From JAICWY01 sp964531205 (lineage in GTDB: Bacteria; Vulcanimicrobiota; Vulcanimicrobiia; Vulcanimicrobiales; Vulcanimicrobiaceae): a stretch of 11,797 bases of DNA. The notes beneath the pieces were generated by a model, which saw only the letters and a program-made list of their open reading frames with translations, made no database searches and was not told the origin of the DNA. Of the stretch, positions 6,589-11,797 are shown one piece after another; positions within the stretch are counted from its first letter, which is position 1; every line of letters starts with the position of its first letter. The stretch is from the NCBI GenBank assembly GCA_964531205.1, contig CAZHGH010000090.1:1-11797 (forward strand), given 5' to 3'. The position numbers and the translations under genes are program-made.

Positions 6589-6593
6589 CTAGA

Positions 6594-6602
6594 TTACGAT
6601 TG
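6594..6602 (+). promoter_or_regulatory. Second copy of the TTACGATTG motif, upstream of the receptor gene
   Basis: TTACGATTG lies six bases after the kinase stop and starts 51 nt before the receptor ATG at 6645, the same offset as the copy before the response-regulator gene. TACAAC (6632-6637) is a weak -10-like hexamer downstream, and no clear -35 is visible. Shared sequence and spacing suggest a common regulator, most simply the neighbouring response regulator. Confidence 0.3.
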
Positions 6603-6644
6603 TTCTCAGGCTGTTCCGAGCGTCGGAGTGCTACAACACGGGTG

Positions 6645-9600
6645 ATGATGCGCCGCCTCCTCGCTTTACTATTTGCTATGGTGCTCGGCCTAAGTGCCGC
6701 ACCCGTGTCCGCGCAGTCCTCGGACACGGGCGAGATCAATATTCTCGTTCAGGACGCCAATACGGCGAAGCCGATCGTCTTGGCGCGTGTGCTGCTCGAC
6801 GGTCCCGTCATGACCAGCGAGTTCACAGGCGACAACGGGCGCGTGCGCTTCACCGACGTCCCCGACGGTATTTACCGTGCCCGCGTGATGGCGCGCGGAT
6901 TTCAGTCGGTGACCTCGGAGAACTTCGAAATCATCAACGGACGCAACGTCACGGTTACGGTTACCCTTGCTATGGCGCAAGGCGGCCCGCTCAAAACGAT
7001 CGCCAGTGCAGTCGTAAAATCCACGGCGACAGTCTCCACAACCGCAATCTCGAATGATTCGGCGCAGCGTAAACTCTCGAACGACCTCGCGGACGCTCTA
7101 AATAAGCTCTCAGGCGTGAGCGTCTCGACGTCGAGCACTGATTCCGACGCGACGCAAACCGTTTCGCTGGAAGGCCAGGATCCGAGTCAAACGCAGTTGA
7201 GCGTCGACGGCATTCCATTGAATGCGCCCGGCACATCCGGCGATCTGCGCATGATGAACAGCGATCTTTTTAGCGGTGCGAGCGTTTCGTTTGGACCGCA
7301 GCTCGGTGGACTCGCGGGCGGCGTCAACTTTCGATCCCTCGATCCCACCCTGTCGTGGCAAAGCGCGTTCTCGCTTTCCGTTGGGAGTAACGGCAAAAAC
7401 AACTACTCGATCGGCGAGACGGGCTCGCTCGGGAGACTCGGCATCGCGGCCATGCATACGTACCGCATGACGCCGAGCTTGCTCGACGGTATGCAATTCC
7501 TTGACACGAGCGGCCTGGATTATACGCACGAGGGCGATCGCCAGTCGATCGGAACGCTCGTGAAACTGCGCTATCAGTTGAGTGACGCGCAGACGCTCAC
7601 CGGCATGTATTCGCACTCCACAAACGGGTCAGAACTGGTCTGCACGCAGGAAACCGGCGATATTCCATGCGGCTACGGCCCGAACAATTGGTACAATACG
7701 GCGTTCGATCTTTATTCGCTCACCGATAATGCGCTTGTCGGTTCGACGCAATTGCAAGCCTCATTCTTCGGATCGAAATCGACGGCAACGCGCGATCTGC
7801 TCGACCGCTTTATCGGTGGTGTCGCGGCTCCTACGGGGTCGACTCAATCGAGCAGCTTCGACGGCTTCATGCTCAATGCGACGCTGCCGGCTCAGCAGCG
7901 CCACACGATTTCCGTTAGCGCCTACACGACGAATAGCACGAGCACGTTCACGCCGCTCAACAGTGCGGCGCAGCCGTACACGTTCCCCGGTCAATCGGCG
8001 AGCTATAGCGCGATCAGCGTGAACGACTCGATCCGTTCCAATACGAAACTGCGGTTCACCGATTCCATCGGCATCAGTCATGCTAGCAATGCGCCGTCCT
8101 CGATTCTTCTGGGCATCGGAAGCAGTTGGCAACCCAGCACGAGCGATTCGTACGCACTCTCGTACAACCTCGGCGGCGTCGCTCCGCATGCAGGACGCGA
8201 AGGCATCCTCAGCGATCCTGGACAGCTGCGTATTGACTGTAACGGCAACGTCGCGTTCGGCAGTGCACCCGGTGACCAGCCCGGCGCGAGCAACTCTACA
8301 TCCGCTCGATTCAGCTATACACACCGTATGAACGGAGGCTTGGTTAGCGCTTCGCTCTATCAGCAAGTGCAGAACAACATCGTTCTACCGGTCGAGGTAA
8401 ATGGTACCGCGCTGTCACCGTCCCTCTTTCCGCCAACCTATTGGGGTCAGGTCCAAACCGTATTTGATACGACCTGCCCGTCGTCGGCTGCTCAAATCGG
8501 CCCGCAAAACGTGTATTACACCACGCCGATTGCAGGCGTGAAGCGGATGTACGAAGGCGCGCATCTGAGCAGCTACTTCACGGTCGGAAATCTCGTCGTA
8601 CAGCCGTACTATGACATTCAAGTCGCAAAAGCGTTCAGCACCGATCCGCGCTTCAACAACGCATACGCGATCACCATTTCCGGAGAGCAGTTGCCGAACG
8701 TGCCGCTGCATCGCGCCGGCATCACACTTGATTACCGCGCGCGGCATTCGATTTTGGAATGGCTCGCCGATGCGCAATATACCGGCGGCAACAATCAACA
8801 AAATCTTCCCGCTTACACCACCGTCGATGCGGGCGTTAGCGCGAACCTACAGCACGGCACGCTTTCATTCGTTGCCAGCAACATCTTTAATACATACGGC
8901 GGAGTCTTTTCAAGCACGCAGTGGGCAGTACCGTACACGACTGCGAACGGTACGCAAATCGCGACGATTGCGCGTCCGAACACGCCGCGTCAAGTTGCCG
9001 TGACGTACACGGTGCGATTCGGACAAGGTGCGCCGTCTGCAAATTCGCCTGCGATGCCCGCGCTCGGGCAGCGGGAAGGCGGAGGAGACGTCGCATTCGT
9101 TGGAGCAGGAGGGGGTCCAAGAGGAGGTCGAGGTTTCGGCCAGTTCATTCAGCCGCTTCCGTCGACGCCGCCGGCAGATCCGTTTGCTATCAATGCAACG
9201 CCGCTTTGTACAGCCGATGCTCAGAAAGTCGCGCAGCCGATCTTGAGTGCGTTGAAAGCGTATACCGCGCAAATTGAAGCGGCAAAGCGTTCCGGCAATT
9301 ATCCAGACACGATGCCCGCACCGGACATTCCCGGTATAAACGTGACGTACCACGGTTTGAAATCGACGTACGCGCTTTCCGTTAGCATCAAACAAATGCA
9401 GCAAATGCGCCCGCTCTTCGGTTGCACGGCGTTCCACCGCGCGGATCAGCAGACGGCGCAACAGCGCAACTTATATGTCGAGCCGAGCGGGGGAATGTTC
9501 TTCCGTCCGAGCGTGACGTTTATGCCTGCCGTCGGTTTCTATTTTGTGCAACGGCCGCCGCAGGCCGGCGCGGAAAGCTTCCGCTTGTACAAACTGCCGG

Positions 9601-10001
9601 CGACGCCGCCTATCGCACCGTTTGCCTTGCGCACGTCGGCGCAAAGCTGCGCGCCGGAAATGCGCAGCGCCGCACAAACTGCGCTCGCGCAATTGCAATC
9701 GCACTTCACGAAGGGTACACCTGCAGCGGGGTGGACAATTACCGCGCATATGAGCAAAGCCGGCACGTGGTACTCGCTCGAACCCGAAGACATCGGCACG
9801 GTACCCGCGATCCTCAATTGCGGTCACATTTCGACGGCGACGAAGGACGAACTCACACAACTTGGTTGGGACGGCGTGACCGTTCCATCGCTGAACTACA
9901 CGCAGAAGCTCGGGATCTACATGATCGCGCCGCAACGGCGTGGCTTCCCCGGAGAGCAGCGCAAGCTCGAGCCCGGAGCTTCACCTTCACCAGGGCCGTA
10001 A
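6645..10001 (+). CDS. TonB-dependent outer-membrane receptor with a C-terminal duplicated-domain extension
   Basis: This 1118-aa protein starts with a signal peptide (MMRRLLALLF and following; likely cleavage after VSA, residue 23). A carboxypeptidase-regulatory-like beta-sandwich follows (about 29-110), then a plug domain (about 130-235, with SVDGIPLN and the GPQLGGLAGGVNF strand), and a beta-barrel to about F792, where QVAVTYTVRF resembles a closing strand. Such receptors import large ligands across the outer membrane using TonB energy. The substrate is not predictable here and no clear TonB box was found. Unusually, about 326 residues follow: a Gly-rich linker (about 811-832) and two similar segments with cysteine pairs C855/C927 and C1002/C1059. 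The upstream TTG at 6600 is rejected because it would precede the signal peptide with 15 polar residues; GTG 6642 and ATG 6648 are alternatives. The gene begins 56 nt after the kinase stop. Confidence 0.9.
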   Translation: MMRRLLALLFAMVLGLSAAPVSAQSSDTGEINILVQDANTAKPIVLARVLLDGPVMTSEFTGDNGRVRFTDVPDGIYRARVMARGFQSVTSENFEIINGRNVTVTVTLAMAQGGPLKTIASAVVKSTATVSTTAISNDSAQRKLSNDLADALNKLSGVSVSTSSTDSDATQTVSLEGQDPSQTQLSVDGIPLNAPGTSGDLRMMNSDLFSGASVSFGPQLGGLAGGVNFRSLDPTLSWQSAFSLSVGSNGKNNYSIGETGSLGRLGIAAMHTYRMTPSLLDGMQFLDTSGLDYTHEGDRQSIGTLVKLRYQLSDAQTLTGMYSHSTNGSELVCTQETGDIPCGYGPNNWYNTAFDLYSLTDNALVGSTQLQASFFGSKSTATRDLLDRFIGGVAAPTGSTQSSSFDGFMLNATLPAQQRHTISVSAYTTNSTSTFTPLNSAAQPYTFPGQSASYSAISVNDSIRSNTKLRFTDSIGISHASNAPSSILLGIGSSWQPSTSDSYALSYNLGGVAPHAGREGILSDPGQLRIDCNGNVAFGSAPGDQPGASNSTSARFSYTHRMNGGLVSASLYQQVQNNIVLPVEVNGTALSPSLFPPTYWGQVQTVFDTTCPSSAAQIGPQNVYYTTPIAGVKRMYEGAHLSSYFTVGNLVVQPYYDIQVAKAFSTDPRFNNAYAITISGEQLPNVPLHRAGITLDYRARHSILEWLADAQYTGGNNQQNLPAYTTVDAGVSANLQHGTLSFVASNIFNTYGGVFSSTQWAVPYTTANGTQIATIARPNTPRQVAVTYTVRFGQGAPSANSPAMPALGQREGGGDVAFVGAGGGPRGGRGFGQFIQPLPSTPPADPFAINATPLCTADAQKVAQPILSALKAYTAQIEAAKRSGNYPDTMPAPDIPGINVTYHGLKSTYALSVSIKQMQQMRPLFGCTAFHRADQQTAQQRNLYVEPSGGMFFRPSVTFMPAVGFYFVQRPPQAGAESFRLYKLPATPPIAPFALRTSAQSCAPEMRSAAQTALAQLQSHFTKGTPAAGWTITAHMSKAGTWYSLEPEDIGTVPAILNCGHISTATKDELTQLGWDGVTVPSLNYTQKLGIYMIAPQRRGFPGEQRKLEPGASPSPGP
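9078..9140 (+). repeat. Gly-rich, low-complexity linker inside the receptor gene
   Basis: A purine-rich stretch encodes a Gly/Arg-rich linker with GGGD, GAGGG and RGGRGFG runs (about residues 811-832). It separates the predicted barrel end (F792) from the first C-terminal domain and probably forms a flexible tether. No exact repeat unit is seen. Confidence 0.6.
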
Positions 10002-10037
10002 GGTATCCGTAGCGTCCGTACTGAAGAAGACGGACGG

Positions 10038-10424
10038 ATGCTGCGGAATATCTTTACCTGTTGCGGTATCGTACTTACGTTTGATGCCGTCGCTTCGGCC
10101 ATTTCGAAATCGACCGGTATCCCTTACTTCGATTTCGTTATTCCGCAATTCGCGATGTACTTGATCATAGGCTTGGTTCTTGCACGCGTCGCCGGAATGG
10201 GCGCACCCACAATCACGCCCGTTATAATCGCGGCCCTCGTGGAAGCCACCCTAGGCTGGTGGATCTCGATTGCGATCGGCGTCGGCCGCCGTCCCACCAG
10301 CCACATCGGACTTACGATCTTCAGCACGGCGACGGTAGTTCTACTGAACACCGCGCTTGGCGCCTTGGGAATGTGGATCTCTTACGGCTTGAGCCGCGCC
10401 TCCAAGAAATCCGACGTAGCCTGA
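10038..10424 (+). CDS. Small integral membrane protein, four predicted helices
   Basis: This 128-aa protein is strongly hydrophobic, with four likely membrane helices at about residues 5-22, 34-53, 58-82 and 92-117, and a basic C-terminal tail (SRASKKSDVA). No catalytic or ligand motif stands out and I do not recognise the family. Polar points are C8-C9, the acidic residues D16, D32 and E69, and the GRRPTSH loop between helices 3 and 4. The ATG is 37 nt after the receptor stop with no terminator between, so co-transcription with the receptor is likely. The ribosome binding site is weak (GAAGAAG in the loop of a 7-bp hairpin, CGTCCGT at 10013-10019 with ACGGACG at 10030-10036). The 3' end overlaps the convergent peptidase gene by 43 bp. 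Confidence 0.7.
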   Translation: MLRNIFTCCGIVLTFDAVASAISKSTGIPYFDFVIPQFAMYLIIGLVLARVAGMGAPTITPVIIAALVEATLGWWISIAIGVGRRPTSHIGLTIFSTATVVLLNTALGALGMWISYGLSRASKKSDVA

Positions 10425-11797
10425 TCGGCTTCATACCAAGAATGCCAACGGAGAAATCCGTGAATATCGTTCGGAATCACGTATTCCTCATATGGCACGT
10501 GCGCTAAGCGCAACCGTTGCACCAAATCCACCATTTGATGGAATCGCACGTTGCGATCGTCGTCGCCTTGAATCAGCAGCACAGGCGATTTCCACGTTGC
10601 AATATAGGCATCGGGCGAAGACAGCCACGCGGTCTTTAGAAAACGCTGCTTGTCGAACTGTTGGTAACGCTGCTCCGATGGGCCGAACCACTCCGGAAAC
10701 ATCGTCCAATCATGCACGCCGTGCCAATCGACGCCGGCTTTAAAGATGTCGGAATTTTTCGAAAGCGCCATCGCGGTGAGGTATCCGCCGTACGAGCCGC
10801 CCCAGATGCCGATGCGTTTCGGATCGACGCGCGAATCGTGCAGTAAATATTGCGCGCCGGCGAGCACGTCTTGATATTCCGCAGCTCCGGCTGGACCGGC
10901 ATGCGGCGGATGATGGAAATCGTGTCCGTAACCGATGCCGAGGCGATAGTTCACTGACAGTACAACGAAACCACGGTTCGCGAGATATTGATTCTCGCCG
11001 TAACCGTACGCGTAGTAATCCATGTAGTGCCACGTGAGAAGCATCTGTCGCGGCGGTCCGCCATGCACGAAGATCACGGCCGGCCTCTTTCCCGGCGTAC
11101 CGTTATCGAAGAGTTGACCGTGCACGAGCGTTCCGTCTTTCGCGCGGAACGAGACTTCTTTGGGCGCAACCATGACGGCACTCGGAAAATCCTTCGGGAT
11201 TTGATCGTCGCTAAGCGTGCGTCCGTTATAGGCGATCACCATCGGAACGCGCGGCCCTGCCTGCACGTACGCCACGCCAGCGTTCGTCGCGGCAGGCCAC
11301 CACTCGCTGTTCGTGCCGCGCGTTACTTCAACCGGCGCACCACCCGATGCGGAAACACGAAAGACGTGACGGCGATCGTCATCTCCCGCCGTCGTGCCGG
11401 TATTCGCGGTGTAATATACCGTCGCACGATCCGGCGAAATGGAGGTGTCCTCAACCATAAAGTCGCCCGGCGTAAGCAGCCGCGCAGAACCGCCGGATGC
11501 GGAAACTTCATAAATATGCGGCCAATTCGTGCGTTCTGAGATAAAAACGAGATTGCCGCCTGCGACCCAATTCAGTTGCGGACCGTTGATCTCAGGCAGC
11601 GAATCGCGAAGCGTATTTTGGCTATGCCATGCTTCGCGCGCGTGGCCATCTGAAACGCTCGATACTTGGATGGACCATGGATTGGGATAATCCTTGAGGG
11701 GATCTTGCGGCGGTCCGCCTGCGCCGGGCGTACGAATGTATGCGATCTGCGTTCCGTCGGGCGACCAGCGCGGCGAAAAATCGCGTGACGTCGACGG
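10382..11797 (-). CDS. S9-family (prolyl-oligopeptidase type) serine peptidase, 5' end outside the window
   Basis: The minus-strand frame is open from the right edge to TAA at 10384-10382, giving 471 residues of a longer protein; the internal ATG at 11458 is not the true start because coding continues upstream without a stop. The N-terminal portion seen here is a TolB/WD40-like beta-propeller, with blades marked by WSPDGTQIAYI near the edge, VFISERTNWPHIY and ISPDRATVYYT. The C-terminal part is an alpha/beta-hydrolase domain with HGGPP (oxyanion region), the nucleophile Ser in GGSYGGY (codon 10795-10793), the likely Asp in QGDDDRNV and the His in NDIHGF. These enzymes cleave short peptides; family members are cytoplasmic, periplasmic or secreted, and the missing N-terminus leaves location open. 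The usual length is about 600-700 aa, so roughly a third is outside. It converges on the small membrane-protein gene. Confidence 0.93.
   Translation of the reverse strand, partial: PSTSRDFSPRWSPDGTQIAYIRTPGAGGPPQDPLKDYPNPWSIQVSSVSDGHAREAWHSQNTLRDSLPEINGPQLNWVAGGNLVFISERTNWPHIYEVSASGGSARLLTPGDFMVEDTSISPDRATVYYTANTGTTAGDDDRRHVFRVSASGGAPVEVTRGTNSEWWPAATNAGVAYVQAGPRVPMVIAYNGRTLSDDQIPKDFPSAVMVAPKEVSFRAKDGTLVHGQLFDNGTPGKRPAVIFVHGGPPRQMLLTWHYMDYYAYGYGENQYLANRGFVVLSVNYRLGIGYGHDFHHPPHAGPAGAAEYQDVLAGAQYLLHDSRVDPKRIGIWGGSYGGYLTAMALSKNSDIFKAGVDWHGVHDWTMFPEWFGPSEQRYQQFDKQRFLKTAWLSSPDAYIATWKSPVLLIQGDDDRNVRFHQMVDLVQRLRLAHVPYEEYVIPNDIHGFLRWHSWYEADQATSDFLEARLKP

Noticed and set aside
6600..6644. A TTG start at 6600 for the receptor
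   Set aside because: It would put 15 polar residues ahead of a clean signal peptide that begins at 6645.
10013..10036. A hairpin (CGTCCGT / ACGGACG) after the receptor gene as a terminator
   Set aside because: The stem is only 7 bp, no T-run follows and it ends right at the next ATG. At most it modulates translation of the small membrane protein.
1..11797. tRNA, rRNA, CRISPR, insertion sequence or toxin-antitoxin signals
   Set aside because: I looked for repeat arrays, terminal inverted repeats, transposase motifs and clover-leaf patterns and found none.

Overview
The window is about 60% GC by eye, densely packed and almost entirely coding. It comes from a diderm (Gram-negative-type) bacterium, because it encodes a TonB-dependent outer-membrane receptor. 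The mix of a MalT-like LuxR regulator, an OmpR/EnvZ-type pair, a carboxypeptidase-regulatory-domain receptor and an S9 peptidase is common in under-cultured diderm phyla such as Eremiobacterota/Vulcanimicrobiota or Acidobacteriota. That placement is inference: no rRNA or other phylogenetic marker is present.

Region 1 (1-3931) looks like a signalling module. A large MalT-type ATPase/TPR/LuxR regulator (50-2674) is followed by a roughly 210-base gap. This gap holds a perfect 7-bp inverted repeat (2690-2718), a 10-bp palindrome (2741-2750) and a very short gene for a 21-residue peptide with a good ribosome binding site (2781-2846). The gene for an HD-GYP-type cyclic-di-GMP phosphodiesterase (2885-3868) starts 38 nt after it, and a strong intrinsic terminator (3903-3940) closes the unit. 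My reading is that the regulator may act on the inverted repeat to drive the peptide and phosphodiesterase genes, and that the peptide may be a signal, leader or effector. This is the best candidate for an undescribed system here.

Region 2 (3984-6588) has an unrecognised 146-aa protein, then an OmpR/PhoB-type response regulator and its membrane histidine kinase. Two tiny ORFs, one abutting the regulator start and one joining regulator to kinase, suggest translational coupling.

Region 3 (6645-10424) encodes a TonB-dependent receptor with an unusual C-terminal extension of about 326 residues that appears to carry a duplicated two-cysteine domain, followed by a small four-helix membrane protein. 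A 9-bp word, TTACGATTG, lies at the same distance upstream of both the response-regulator and receptor start codons, suggesting that the two-component system controls both.

Region 4 (10382-11797, minus strand) is the C-terminal part of an S9-family (prolyl-oligopeptidase type) serine peptidase, running off the right edge and overlapping tail-to-tail with the small membrane protein gene. No RNA genes, insertion sequences or CRISPR arrays were seen.
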